From Dyella_B humi (GTDB taxonomy: Bacteria; Pseudomonadota; Gammaproteobacteria; Xanthomonadales; Rhodanobacteraceae): DNA of 64,000 bases. A program made the position numbers and the translations under genes. Positions 17,522 to 25,936 of the stretch are shown here, piece by piece (the first letter of the stretch is position 1; each line of letters opens with the position of its first letter). Where the stretch lies: NCBI RefSeq assembly GCF_044904605.1, contig NZ_JADIKI010000021.1:310001-374000 (forward strand), given 5' to 3'. The notes under the pieces were generated by a model that was not told the origin of the DNA, made no database searches, and saw only the letters and a list, made by a program, of their open reading frames with translations.

Positions 17522-18960
17522 GGTTTGGACGTCGATGCGGAAGACGGTTGGAGGTCGGTGCTGCCTAGCAGCGTTTCCAAGGCAATGGCCTGCTGCGACT
17601 GCTGGTCACGCGCGGTAATGGCGTCCATATCCGCGCTGAGCGCATTGGCGCGGATGGCCAGGTACGTCGGCCAATCCAGCAAGCCTTTCTGCCAAGCGCT
17701 TTCGGCGGCGCGGCGTGCTTCGTCCAGGCGCGTCGATTGCGTCTGCGACTGCTCGCGCTGGCGGGCAAGCGTGTCCTGGTCGAGCATCAATTGCCGGATG
17801 TCGTTGCGCGTGGTGAGCACGCGGTTTTCGTAGTCGTCCTTGAGCTGTTGACGCGTCGCCTTTTCGATGGCGATGTTGCCGCGATTGCGGTCAAACAGCG
17901 GCAAGGTGAAACCAATGTTGATGCCATGAGAGGGCACGCCGGAGTTGTCCTTCTGGCGGTCGACACCGAAGGTCAGCGCGGGAAACTGCGCGCGGATTGC
18001 GCCGCGCAAGGTGGCCTCCTGTGCCTTGTAGCCGGCCTGCAGAGCAAGCAGATCTGGGCGTCGCTGCGGCAGGCTCGCCAGCGCCACTTCGACCTGGTCG
18101 GGGGTGGGCGAGGCCTGGAACGATTCGCCGACCAAATCCAGCGGTGCTTCCGGAGCGAGCCCTAGCAGCAGGCGCAGATCGTGTTCGGCCTGGAGCAACT
18201 GAACCGTGCCATCGGATAGCCGCTTGCTGGCATCGGCATAGGCATTGAGCCCCGCGCTGGCAGCGTCGTACGTCAGGTTGCCATCCTGCAGTGCCTTGCG
18301 TACATAGCCATCCACCGGAAGCAGCGCGGCCTGCTCCGCGGCAAGCCGCTGCTGCTGATCGCGCAGCGATACCACTTGGTTGAACAGCAGCCGTGCCTGG
18401 GCGATCGTCTGCCACTCTGTCCACAGCAGGTCCAGGTTCACTTGGTCGGCCTGCGCGTTCGCAGCCGCCTTGCGGGTGGAGCGCAGCAGCAGGCTGGTGA
18501 TGTCTTCGCTAATGCCGTAGGCATACGACGTGACATAGCCGGGGACGGGATGCGTGAGGTATTCCTGGTTGATCGAGATCTGCGGATCCGGCAGCAATCC
18601 CGCCGCAAAGGACTGCGCGCGGGCGACGCCGAGCTGATCGCGCATCACCTTCAGATCCGGATTATTGGCCACCGCCAGGATCGCCACGTCGGTAGCGTCC
18701 ATCCCATGGGAAAGATCGAAGCGATGCGTGCGCAGCGCCGGCAACGGCATGGTCGAGGTGTCGACCGAAAGCTGCGTTACATCCTTGGCCCCCGGCCCTT
18801 CGCCCAGCGGCATGGGGGAATAGGTGGCGCAGCCGGTCAACCACACCGCGCATGCCACTGCGACCAAACGCCACCCGCATCGGCGGGGCAATCTCAGGTA
18901 GCGCGGCAAATCCTTACGAAGCAACCCCACCGGCAAATCTCCACTTACTGTTTCGCTCAT
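17518..18960 (-). CDS. Outer-membrane efflux channel, TolC/NodT family lipoprotein
   Basis: 480 aa outer-membrane factor, first gene of the efflux operon. The N-terminus is unusual in having about 30 mainly basic residues before the hydrophobic signal (LVAVACAVWLTGCA), with a lipobox Cys near residue 44; a later start may be the true one. The mature protein is helical with two OEP repeats, e.g. NPDLKVMRDQLGVARAQS and ASLPQRRPDLLALQAGYKA, the latter being the conserved R-P-D-L motif. It overlaps the adaptor start by 4 bp. No regulator is adjacent on either side. Confidence 0.88.
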   Translation of the reverse strand: MSETVSGDLPVGLLRKDLPRYLRLPRRCGWRLVAVACAVWLTGCATYSPMPLGEGPGAKDVTQLSVDTSTMPLPALRTHRFDLSHGMDATDVAILAVANNPDLKVMRDQLGVARAQSFAAGLLPDPQISINQEYLTHPVPGYVTSYAYGISEDITSLLLRSTRKAAANAQADQVNLDLLWTEWQTIAQARLLFNQVVSLRDQQQRLAAEQAALLPVDGYVRKALQDGNLTYDAASAGLNAYADASKRLSDGTVQLLQAEHDLRLLLGLAPEAPLDLVGESFQASPTPDQVEVALASLPQRRPDLLALQAGYKAQEATLRGAIRAQFPALTFGVDRQKDNSGVPSHGINIGFTLPLFDRNRGNIAIEKATRQQLKDDYENRVLTTRNDIRQLMLDQDTLARQREQSQTQSTRLDEARRAAESAWQKGLLDWPTYLAIRANALSADMDAITARDQQSQQAIALETLLGSTDLQPSSASTSKP

Positions 18961-19290
18961 TTCGGCACCGAGGCTAGCTGCCTTTGCTTAGCACACACTT
19001 TGCAGTCCGATGACCGGCAAGCTACCCACCACCAAGCCGCCGAGGCGGGCCCGGAACTGCCGCATCCGCAAGAAATTGTGTACTTCACATGTTGCCAGAT
19101 GTGCTCCACGGCACAAACCGGGCGAAAGGCGTGTTGATATTGCTCAACTGTGATGGCCGCCGGCCGATAGCCGTGGGACATCACAGAAGCTTCACGGCCA
19201 GGATTGTTTTATCCTTGGAGTAAGCTAGCGGCAAGATACGGGACGACGCCTCATCAACTTTTGTGGCTTCATTTGCAGGGGATAAACGCA

Positions 19291-20940
19291 ATGGGGAAGC
19301 GGTGGTGGACTAACGACTGGCTACTGCAGGTTGCCGTTGCGGTCGGCTATGGGCTTCTCTATCTCGCGATACATCCGTTTTCCACTTCACACTGGCCGAT
19401 TCATGCCGGTGTTCGCCTTGCCTGCCTGCTGTTGTTGCCCTATCGGTACTGGCCTGCGCTTCTTATCGGCGAAGCGGTGCCGAACGGATATGAAGTAATT
19501 CAATGTCTCGACTCACTCGGCCCTGCGTGGGTGGCCATTCGATCCATTCCTCCGTTTGCAGTAGCGATGCCTATCGTATGGGCATGCCGCACGTGGATGC
19601 CTCCCTTCCCCTCCAAAAATCTGGTTGATATCAAGGCGCTGCTTATTTGCGGGCTGCTGGTTTCTGGCAGTGGAATGGTATACAGCACCATCGCGCACGC
19701 TGTGGAAAAGAATCCGACCACCCCATTCGCTATGACAAGCGCTGTCGGCTTCTTTTTAGGGCCGTATCTAGCGATCCTGTCTGTTGTTCCATGGGTCCTG
19801 ATGGCAAAACTCGACTATCGGGAAACGCATCTACGCGAACAACTGCGCCAGATACTGGCAAGCCGGTTGTTCCTGGATACCGTTGCGCTAGTGGTGCCGG
19901 CATTCGCCGTCCTCACATGGATGAGTGAAATCGGAAACGACCAGGTCAAGCAAATAGCTCCCATCGCCATGTTCCTTCCCATGGCCTGGCTTACGCTCAA
20001 GCATGGCTGGCGCGCGGCGGCTGTGGCTGCGCCATTGGCCATCGCCTGCATTTCGATACCGATACCCATCCTGGACGATTTCGAATCGAAGACCTTCGCC
20101 ACGCAAACGTTTCTCGCCATTGGCGTTAGCTGCCTGTTTGCGCTTGGCGGACGCATAAGCGTTCAACTGGTGCAAGAAGAAATAGATAGAAATAGCACGC
20201 TAAGCGTTCAACGATTGGCGAGGCAAAGTTTGCAACTCAGCGAGCAGCGGATGCGGCAAACCTCGCAGGCGCTCGAATACCTGGCGGGCACTCTGCACAT
20301 CACCAACGGCCGCTTGCTTGACCAGATGCGTCGCATCGTTCCGAATATCGAAAGCCACGCTTTCTACAAGCAAGCCATTTCCACACAGAATCAAGTCTAC
20401 CGACTGGCAGAAAGCATGCATCCGGTTGCGTGGCGTGAACGTGGATTGCCCGCCGCACTTAATGAAACCGTCGCCCGCGCACTTGATGAAGCCGGCATTG
20501 CTTATCGTTGCGAGATTAATGGACGTGGGTTTACTCGGTTAGCGCCCGCCGTTCTGACTGCTACCTATCGAACGGCTTGCGAGGCTGTCGTTTACGTGAC
20601 TTCCAGGCTTGCTTGTACGCGAGTGAATGTCGTGCTTCGCGGCGGGGAAACACACGGCAAGCGCTGGGTCGTGCTCCGCGTGGAAGGCGTACTGGAAGAA
20701 ACGGGTGTTGCCAGCGCCGTGTATCACTCCGGCGAGCGTAAACGCCTGGCTGCCAAGCTAGGAGCAAGCATGCTGGATATCCCGGAAATGCGAGACCACG
20801 TAGGCATTTTCGATGGAGCGCTGCACGTTCGCATGCCGTCCGACCGACTGCAAATTACAGCCTTGTTGCACGATGCCATGCAGGAGGAGCAGAGACCGGA
20901 ACTTCGCCCTGCCCCTCCACTTCGGCTCTGGGTGAAATAA
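19291..20940 (+). CDS. MASE1-domain membrane protein with degenerate histidine-kinase region
   Basis: 549 aa from ATG 19291, which has AGGGGA about 8 nt upstream; the frame is open back to 19204. The N-terminal 300 residues hold about eight hydrophobic helices resembling MASE1 sensor domains (VRLACLLLLPYRYWPALLIG). A coiled-coil-like stretch (RQSLQLSEQRMRQTSQALEY) leads into a region resembling HisKA_3/HATPase_c (HPVAWRERGLPAALNETVA). I find no clear phospho-acceptor H-box, and the HATPase N-box position reads CEAVVYVTSRLA, without the usual Asn; a G-box DxGxG is also missing. It is probably a non-catalytic sensor or scaffold. No response regulator is adjacent. Confidence 0.6.
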   Translation: MGKRWWTNDWLLQVAVAVGYGLLYLAIHPFSTSHWPIHAGVRLACLLLLPYRYWPALLIGEAVPNGYEVIQCLDSLGPAWVAIRSIPPFAVAMPIVWACRTWMPPFPSKNLVDIKALLICGLLVSGSGMVYSTIAHAVEKNPTTPFAMTSAVGFFLGPYLAILSVVPWVLMAKLDYRETHLREQLRQILASRLFLDTVALVVPAFAVLTWMSEIGNDQVKQIAPIAMFLPMAWLTLKHGWRAAAVAAPLAIACISIPIPILDDFESKTFATQTFLAIGVSCLFALGGRISVQLVQEEIDRNSTLSVQRLARQSLQLSEQRMRQTSQALEYLAGTLHITNGRLLDQMRRIVPNIESHAFYKQAISTQNQVYRLAESMHPVAWRERGLPAALNETVARALDEAGIAYRCEINGRGFTRLAPAVLTATYRTACEAVVYVTSRLACTRVNVVLRGGETHGKRWVVLRVEGVLEETGVASAVYHSGERKRLAAKLGASMLDIPEMRDHVGIFDGALHVRMPSDRLQITALLHDAMQEEQRPELRPAPPLRLWVK

Positions 20941-20955
20941 CACCCGTCCCCTGGA

Positions 20956-21435
20956 TCAAGAGCCACCGCCACCCGAACAACCACTCGGGCACGTTGTCGT
21001 ATCCAGCACCGTGAACTTCGTCGTCCCATTGCTTTGGGGCGTCGCAGTCACTGTCGTGGCGCTATCGCTATAAACTGTCTGCGCCGCTGAAGACGAACTT
21101 GATGATGAAGACGAACCCGACGAGGACGACTGCGGTATCGCGACGTTCTGCGAATCCACACCCACCGGGAGCACGACCGACGTACCGTTGGCAGTACCAA
21201 CCGCGGCGTGCACGGTGCCGTTCAGATCGTTGATCTGGATGTACTTGATGCCGTTCAATACAAACACGTAAACGTGGTAGTTCGGATTTGCACTGACGTC
21301 TGCAGCATTCGGCCATGCTTGGCCAAGTCCAGTCGCTGGGGTGGCGGTCTGGGCAAAAGCGGTGGAGGTTACGCAAAGAGCAGTCAGGCCGGCGAATGCT
21401 GCTTTACGGATCAAGCTTCCTTGAGTACGGGACAT
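20956..21435 (-). CDS. Secreted serine-rich protein of unknown function
   Basis: 158 aa. Sec signal peptide of about 30 residues (AFAGLTALCVTSTAFA), then a short globular region (residues about 35-90), a run of 17 residues almost all Ser (with Gly), a Thr/Ser-rich segment and a C-terminal CPSGCSGGGGS. ATG 21435 is preferred because AAGGGGAAG precedes it; the upstream in-frame ATG at 21498 has no such site and adds non-signal-like residues. It converges on the MASE1 gene with a 15-bp gap. No family recognised; the linker suggests a surface-exposed or protein-attached role (inference). Confidence 0.7.
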   Translation of the reverse strand: MSRTQGSLIRKAAFAGLTALCVTSTAFAQTATPATGLGQAWPNAADVSANPNYHVYVFVLNGIKYIQINDLNGTVHAAVGTANGTSVVLPVGVDSQNVAIPQSSSSGSSSSSSSSSAAQTVYSDSATTVTATPQSNGTTKFTVLDTTTCPSGCSGGGGS

Positions 21436-21660
21436 GGGCTTCCCCTTGTATGGTAGTTCGCCTACCGGAAGCCAGAATGTACCAGGGGAACCGCGCATAA
21501 GCTGGAGAATTTTTCTGGCATATGCGCCAATAATTCAGCGACGCGATAGCGCAGCCGACTCTTCACGTTTTCTTGACTGCCTATTCCGACAACGAGCTTC
21601 GCTTGAATCGTGACAACTTCCAAATTCCAGTAACCACATCGATCGACAGCGAGCAACGCC

Positions 21661-22308
21661 ATGTCCAAACTGCGCGTACAGAGCTTTTCGGTTTCCCTCG
21701 ACGGCTACAGCGCCGGCCCCGATCAAAGTCTCGACAATCCACTCGGAATTCGCGGCCCGGAACTCATGGATTGGTTCTTCCACACACGCCTGTGGCGGCG
21801 TATGCAAGGCGAGAATGAAGGTGAAACAGGCATCGATAACGACATCGCCGAGCAAGGTTTCTCAGGCATCGGCGCATGGATTATCGGACGCAATATGTTC
21901 GGCCCCATTCGCGGCCCATGGCCGGACGAAAGTTGGCGCGGCTGGTGGGGCGACGAACCGCCCTATCACACCCATGTTTTCGTACTCACGCACCATCCGC
22001 GCGCGCCGCTCAAGATGGCCGGCGGCACAGAATTCCATTTCGTTACCGAAGGCATCCACGCTGCCTTGGAACAAGCCGTCGCCGCCGCGGATGGACGCGA
22101 CGTTCGCCTCGGCGGTGGCGTCTCCACCGTTCGCCAATACCTGCAAGCCGGTTTGATCGACGAACTGCATCTCGCCATTCGACCGATACTGCTGGGCTCC
22201 GGCGAGAACTTGTGGAACGGCCTCGATCTGCACGCACTCGGCTATGAGTGCACGAAGTACTTGGCTGGCGAACGTGCAACCCATGTGTTTCTGAGCAAGC
22301 GCGTGTGA
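21661..22308 (+). CDS. Dihydrofolate reductase / RibD C-terminal-like family protein
   Basis: 215 aa. It resembles the RibD_C/DHFR-like reductase fold: N-terminal strand LRVQSFSVSLDGYSAGP, then GAWIIGRNMFGPI, HVFVLTHHPR, GRDVRLGGGVSTVRQYL (the NADP-contact glycine motif) and a C-terminal IDELHLAIRPILLGSGE. Such stand-alone proteins are probable NADPH-dependent reductases; substrate unknown. Single gene with a 162-bp upstream gap and no strong ribosome-binding site at ATG 21661. Confidence 0.8.
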   Translation: MSKLRVQSFSVSLDGYSAGPDQSLDNPLGIRGPELMDWFFHTRLWRRMQGENEGETGIDNDIAEQGFSGIGAWIIGRNMFGPIRGPWPDESWRGWWGDEPPYHTHVFVLTHHPRAPLKMAGGTEFHFVTEGIHAALEQAVAAADGRDVRLGGGVSTVRQYLQAGLIDELHLAIRPILLGSGENLWNGLDLHALGYECTKYLAGERATHVFLSKRV

Positions 22309-22438
22309 AGCGCGACGGCAGGCATATGCCGTCGTGCTCGGTGCACACAGAAAGCTGGCATGACTGTCGCGTTCATGTGCAATAGCTGACGGCGATCGTG
22401 TGTGTGGAGGATCACTTGTGTTCCAAGCGCACAACACA

Positions 22439-22460
22439 TATATTAGAAATATCGAATATA
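22439..22460. promoter_or_regulatory. AT-rich dyad operator, candidate BigR binding site
   Basis: TATATTAG (22439-22446), 6-nt spacer, CGAATATA (22453-22460): arms match as inverted repeats at 7 of 8 positions. It lies about 20 bp ahead of the first sulfur-transport gene in a strongly AT-rich island within a GC-rich chromosome. BigR/YgaV-type ArsR repressors bind AT-rich palindromes over the -10 region, and a BigR-like gene ends this operon. Confidence 0.65.
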
Positions 22461-22479
22461 TTAATGTATAGATCAAAAC

Positions 22480-22911
22480 ATGCACTCATGGGTTCTTTCC
22501 GTGTTCGGCGGGGTATTAATCGGGCTGGCTGCCGTCCTTTTGATGAGCACGCTTGGACGTATAGCGGGCATCAGCGGTATTGCCAGCGGATTGATATCAG
22601 GTGCGAAGCAAGGGGATCGTCATTGGCGCTGGGCTTTCATCCTGGGTTTGGCTGCAGCCCCGCTGTGCATCGCGGCGATTTCGGGCCATAACGGCCTTGG
22701 TACGCCATCCGTGAGCTGGCCCTGGATGATGGCAGCCGGTTTGTTGGTTGGCGTTGGTACGCGGTTGGGCAGCGGTTGCACTAGCGGTCATGGCGTTTGC
22801 GGCATGGCTCGGCTGTCGCCTCGATCATTGTTGGCAACCGCGGTGTTCATGCTGTTTGGCATCGCTACGGTTTTTATGATGCGCCATGTGCTGGGAGTGC
22901 CCTCTCCATGA
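22480..22911 (+). CDS. YeeE/YedE family sulfur-transport protein (N-terminal-type half)
   Basis: 143 aa with four or five hydrophobic helices, the first half of a split YeeE/YedE (TsuA/PmpAB-like) channel thought to carry thiosulfate or other reduced sulfur species. The diagnostic motif GCTSGHGVCG, with two cysteines, is at about residues 99-108. First gene of the BigR operon; its stop overlaps the next start by 4 bp (ATGA). Confidence 0.87.
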   Translation: MHSWVLSVFGGVLIGLAAVLLMSTLGRIAGISGIASGLISGAKQGDRHWRWAFILGLAAAPLCIAAISGHNGLGTPSVSWPWMMAAGLLVGVGTRLGSGCTSGHGVCGMARLSPRSLLATAVFMLFGIATVFMMRHVLGVPSP

Positions 22912-23360
22912 AAAGCGTCGTTGCAGGATTGGCCGGCCTGCTCTTTGGCCTTGGCCTGATTTTAGGTGGCATGACGCAGCCGGCAGCCGTGCTTGGTTTC
23001 CTGGATATCTTCGGGCTGTGGAACCCTCGCCTGCTGTTTGTGATGGGTGGTGCGGTGCTGACCACGATGATCGGCTACTGGCTTGTATTGCGTCGCTCAA
23101 GGCCATGGCTGGAAACCAAGTTTCATTTGCCGGACACGCAGCGCATCGACTTGCGGCTTGTAACGGGTGCAGCGTTGTTCGGCATCGGTTGGGGCATCGC
23201 CGGCTATTGCCCGGGGCCTGCGTTGGTATCACTGGGAGGTGGCGCACTATCGATGTGGTTACTAGTCGCCGCGATGGTGACGGGATGGTGGCTGGCCGGC
23301 CGATTGACGTCTGGCGCACGCCGCAGCCGAAACGAGGGATTGATCCATGACGCGCCCTGA
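22908..23360 (+). CDS. YeeE/YedE family sulfur-transport protein (C-terminal-type half)
   Basis: 150 aa partner half of the YeeE/YedE channel. Four hydrophobic helices; conserved cysteine in GIAGYCPGPALVSLGGG (about residue 103). ATG 22908 sits inside the stop of the preceding gene, so the two halves are made together and probably dimerise. The frame is open upstream to 22797, but those codons overlap the previous gene. It overlaps the following hydrolase gene by 14 bp. Confidence 0.87.
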   Translation: MKSVVAGLAGLLFGLGLILGGMTQPAAVLGFLDIFGLWNPRLLFVMGGAVLTTMIGYWLVLRRSRPWLETKFHLPDTQRIDLRLVTGAALFGIGWGIAGYCPGPALVSLGGGALSMWLLVAAMVTGWWLAGRLTSGARRSRNEGLIHDAP

Positions 23361-24213
23361 AGTCAAAGCGTTCTTCGATGAGCCCAGTAACACCTTCAGC
23401 TATGTGGTGTGGGATCCCCAGGAGCGTAAGGCGGCCATCATTGACAGTGTGCTCGACTACGACCCTGCATCGGGTCGTACCGGGCATGCATCGGCGGATG
23501 CCATCGTGTCATTCGTCCAAGCGTCCGGGCTGACCGTGGAATGGCTAATCGAAACCCATGTGCATGCCGATCACCTGTCGGCGGCGCCTTATGTGCAGTC
23601 ACGCGTCGGCGGCAAGTTAGGTATCGGAGAGCAGATCCTGACTGTGCAAACGGTATTCGGCAAACTGTTCAACGCCGGTACCGAGTTTCAGCGTGACGGC
23701 AGCCAATTCGATCATCTCTTCAAGGACGATGAACATTATCGTGTCGGTAGCATCGAAGCGGTCGCGCTACATACGCCAGGCCATACGCCTGCCTGCATGA
23801 CTCACGTGATTGGTGACGCCGCGTTTGTCGGCGACACGCTTTTCATGCCCGACTACGGTTCTGCACGCTGTGATTTTCCTGGTGGTGACGCGCACGAGCT
23901 ATATCAATCCACGCAGAAATTGTTTCGGCTTCCCGACGAAACCCGGGTATTCATGTGCCACGATTACAAGCCGGCGGGACGCAGCAACTATCGTTATGAA
24001 ACGACCATCGGCGAAGAACGTCGCACCAATATCCATTTGCATCAGGGTGTGAGCGAGGCTGATTTCGTGCACATGCGGCAGGCACGCGATGCCACACTCG
24101 CCATGCCTCGCCTGCTTTTGCCCTCGGTACAGATCAACATGCGTGCCGGTAGGCTTCCCCCACCCGAAAGCAATGGCATTCACTACATCAAGATTCCGCT
24201 GGATGCGTTATGA
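23347..24213 (+). CDS. MBL-fold hydrolase, Blh / ETHE1-like persulfide dioxygenase family
   Basis: 288 aa metallo-beta-lactamase-fold protein. Metal motif HVHADH (H71, H73, D75, H76) plus HTPGH and GDTLF further on, as in ETHE1 and Blh enzymes that oxidise glutathione persulfide to sulfite. No rhodanese domain is fused. Position in an operon with sulfur channels and a BigR-like sensor supports detoxification of hydrogen sulfide or persulfides (inference from context and known BigR systems). Overlaps both neighbours (14 bp and 4 bp). Confidence 0.88.
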   Translation: MTRPEVKAFFDEPSNTFSYVVWDPQERKAAIIDSVLDYDPASGRTGHASADAIVSFVQASGLTVEWLIETHVHADHLSAAPYVQSRVGGKLGIGEQILTVQTVFGKLFNAGTEFQRDGSQFDHLFKDDEHYRVGSIEAVALHTPGHTPACMTHVIGDAAFVGDTLFMPDYGSARCDFPGGDAHELYQSTQKLFRLPDETRVFMCHDYKPAGRSNYRYETTIGEERRTNIHLHQGVSEADFVHMRQARDATLAMPRLLLPSVQINMRAGRLPPPESNGIHYIKIPLDAL

Positions 24214-24557
24214 GCAAGACGGCGGAAAAAAACATTCGCTCGAAGGGCAAGCTTGGCCTGAGCATCGATGTCATGCAGCACCGCGCCGAAGAGGCCGTGG
24301 CTGTCCTCAAAGCCATCGGCAATCAAAACCGATTATTGCTGTTGTGCCAGATGGTGAACGGCGAACGCTCTGTGAATGATCTGGCGGAAACGCTGGATCT
24401 GGCGCAAAGCGTCGTATCGCAGCATCTGTCGCTACTGCGGCGCGACGGAGTCGTAAAAGGACGTCGCGAGGGCCAGTCGATCTACTACTCCATTAGCGAC
24501 AGCCGTGTTCGCACATTGATGGAGACATTGTTTGAGGTGTTTTGTTCGGACGGTTAG
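24210..24557 (+). CDS. bigR: ArsR family persulfide-responsive repressor BigR
   Basis: 115 aa winged-helix repressor. The recognition helix region is LDLAQSVVSQHLSLLRRDG and the wing REGQSIYYSI. Two cysteines, C46 (LLLLCQMV) and C112 (EVFCSDG), are 66 residues apart; in described BigR proteins two cysteines of this spacing form a sulfide- or persulfide-sensitive disulfide/tetrasulfide that releases DNA. Metal-type ArsR boxes (ELCVCDL) are absent. Last gene of the operon it presumably represses through the dyad at 22439-22460. ATG overlaps the previous stop by 4 bp. Confidence 0.88.
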   Translation: MSKTAEKNIRSKGKLGLSIDVMQHRAEEAVAVLKAIGNQNRLLLLCQMVNGERSVNDLAETLDLAQSVVSQHLSLLRRDGVVKGRREGQSIYYSISDSRVRTLMETLFEVFCSDG

Positions 24558-24655
24558 GCTGTCGAGCGTGTCTGCCTTAGGCATCTAAGACAGCGAGTTC
24601 CGCGCCCCACATAACGCGACGCAGCATGACGGCTCGATGTCTGAATCCGGATGAT

Positions 24656-24683
24656 GAAAATAAAAAAGCGCCCGAAGGCGCTT
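24656..24683 (-). terminator. Rho-independent terminator after tRNA-Cys
   Basis: On the minus strand AAGCGCC-TTCG-GGCGCTT followed by TTTTATTTT, a 7-bp stem with a stable tetraloop and T-tract, 18 nt past the tRNA-Cys CCA end. It closes the uvrC-pgsA-tRNA transcription unit. Confidence 0.9.
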
Positions 24684-24700
24684 GAATATTTGGATCGCAA

Positions 24701-24774
24701 TGGAGGCCGAGGTCGGAATCGAACCGGCGTACACGGCTTTGCAGGCCGCTGCATGACCACTCTGCCACCCGGCC
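24701..24774 (-). tRNA. tRNA-Cys (GCA)
   Basis: 74-nt cloverleaf with encoded CCA. The acceptor stem GGCCGGG pairs with CTCGGCC, the anticodon loop reads CTGCAAA (anticodon GCA), and the T arm is GTTCGATTC. It lies downstream of pgsA and two tRNA-Gly genes, as glyW-cysT lies after pgsA in E. coli. Confidence 0.97.
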
Positions 24775-24814
24775 ATTGCTGAGATTCTCGATCTTACCGG
24801 ATCGGGACTCTCCT

Positions 24815-24841
24815 AAAAAACAAAACCCCGGTGGTCCGAGG
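24815..24841 (-). terminator. Terminator-like hairpin between tRNA-Gly and tRNA-Cys
   Basis: Minus strand CCTCGG-ACCA-CCGGGG followed by TTTTGTTTTTT: a 6-bp stem with one G-T pair and a good T-run, placed 13 nt after the first tRNA-Gly copy. It may attenuate expression of tRNA-Cys or help processing. Confidence 0.65.
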
Positions 24842-24854
24842 CTTTGCATAAAAC

Positions 24855-24930
<76 letters not shown>

Positions 24931-25038
24931 GTCGGAGCGTGTAACTATAGCAGAACCCGATTCAATGTGAAGAGTGGCATCTGCTTTTTTTCAGCAATTC
25001 AAGCTACTTGCCGCACATACTTGAAGTACTGATACAAC

Positions 25039-25067
25039 AAGGCCCCGGCGCTTTACGTCGAGGCCTT
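25039..25067 (-). terminator. Hairpin after tRNA-Gly copy 2
   Basis: Minus strand AAGGCCTCG and CGGGGCCTT form a 9-bp stem with one wobble pair and an 11-nt loop; only a poor T-tract follows. It is a possible weak terminator or processing signal between the two tRNA-Gly genes. Confidence 0.4.
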
Positions 25068-25078
25068 ATCTGGAAAAC

Positions 25079-25154
<76 letters not shown>

Positions 25155-25191
25155 ATCGGAGCCGCGCATTTTAGCGTGTGAAACGAAACCG

Positions 25192-25809
25192 TCAAGCTTT
25201 GCCGTCGTGGTCCTGTGCGCGGGCGGCGACGGGACCGTCGTCGCGTAGGGACGGCCAGGCGGCGCGCAGGTAATGCATACCGGACCAGATGGTGAGCACG
25301 CCGGCCAGCACTAACAGGCCCTCGCCAATGTGGTACAAGCGCAAGGCTTCGGCCTCTTTTTCATGTTGCAGGATCAGCACGATCAAGGCCACCACCTGCA
25401 TGACGGTTTTCAGCTTGCCCAGGAAGGCCACGCGCACGGTGGCGCGCATGCCGATTTCCGCCATCCACTCGCGCAGCGCCGAGATGCTGATCTCACGCCC
25501 GACGATGATGGCCGAGGTCACCGCCATCACAATGCCGGACCAGTCGCCACGGTGGGAGGCCACCAGCAGGAACAGGGTGACGGCCACCATCAACTTGTCC
25601 GCCACCGGATCTAGGAAGGCACCGAACTTAGAGGTGAGCCCCATGCGACGGGCGAGATAGCCGTCGAGCCAATCGGTGACGCCGGCCAGCGCGAACACAA
25701 TGGCGGCAACAATGTTGTGCCCCCGAAACGGCAGGTAGAACACCAGCACCATCACCGGCAGCAGCGCTACGCGGAACAGCGTCAGCCAGGTCGGCAGATT
25801 GATGCGCAT
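25192..25809 (-). CDS. pgsA: CDP-diacylglycerol--glycerol-3-phosphate 3-phosphatidyltransferase
   Basis: Makes phosphatidylglycerol phosphate, the committed step of acidic phospholipid synthesis, in the inner membrane. 205 aa with about five helices and the CDP-alcohol phosphotransferase signature D-x2-DG-x2-AR-x8-G-x3-D-x3-D spanning DWLDGYLARR to FLDPVADK (about residues 46-73). GGAAGGAG directly precedes ATG 25809. Located between uvrC and the tRNA genes; the uvrC-pgsA order is widely conserved. Confidence 0.96.
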   Translation of the reverse strand: MRINLPTWLTLFRVALLPVMVLVFYLPFRGHNIVAAIVFALAGVTDWLDGYLARRMGLTSKFGAFLDPVADKLMVAVTLFLLVASHRGDWSGIVMAVTSAIIVGREISISALREWMAEIGMRATVRVAFLGKLKTVMQVVALIVLILQHEKEAEALRLYHIGEGLLVLAGVLTIWSGMHYLRAAWPSLRDDGPVAARAQDHDGKA

Positions 25810-25936
25810 GAGCTCCTTCCGTTTTTTGAGTAGTTTCGCACGTGAGAGCTCGAGTCATCATCCTGGCATTTCACAAGATTGGCCCGTTGCCCCAATCCTC
25901 TCCCTCCCCAAAGGAGCGTGGAGCCAAGGTACGGCA

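Noticed and set aside
24558..24700. tRNA-Leu after tRNA-Cys, as in the E. coli glyW-cysT-leuZ array
   Set aside because: I found no cloverleaf; only a terminator lies there before the end of bigR.
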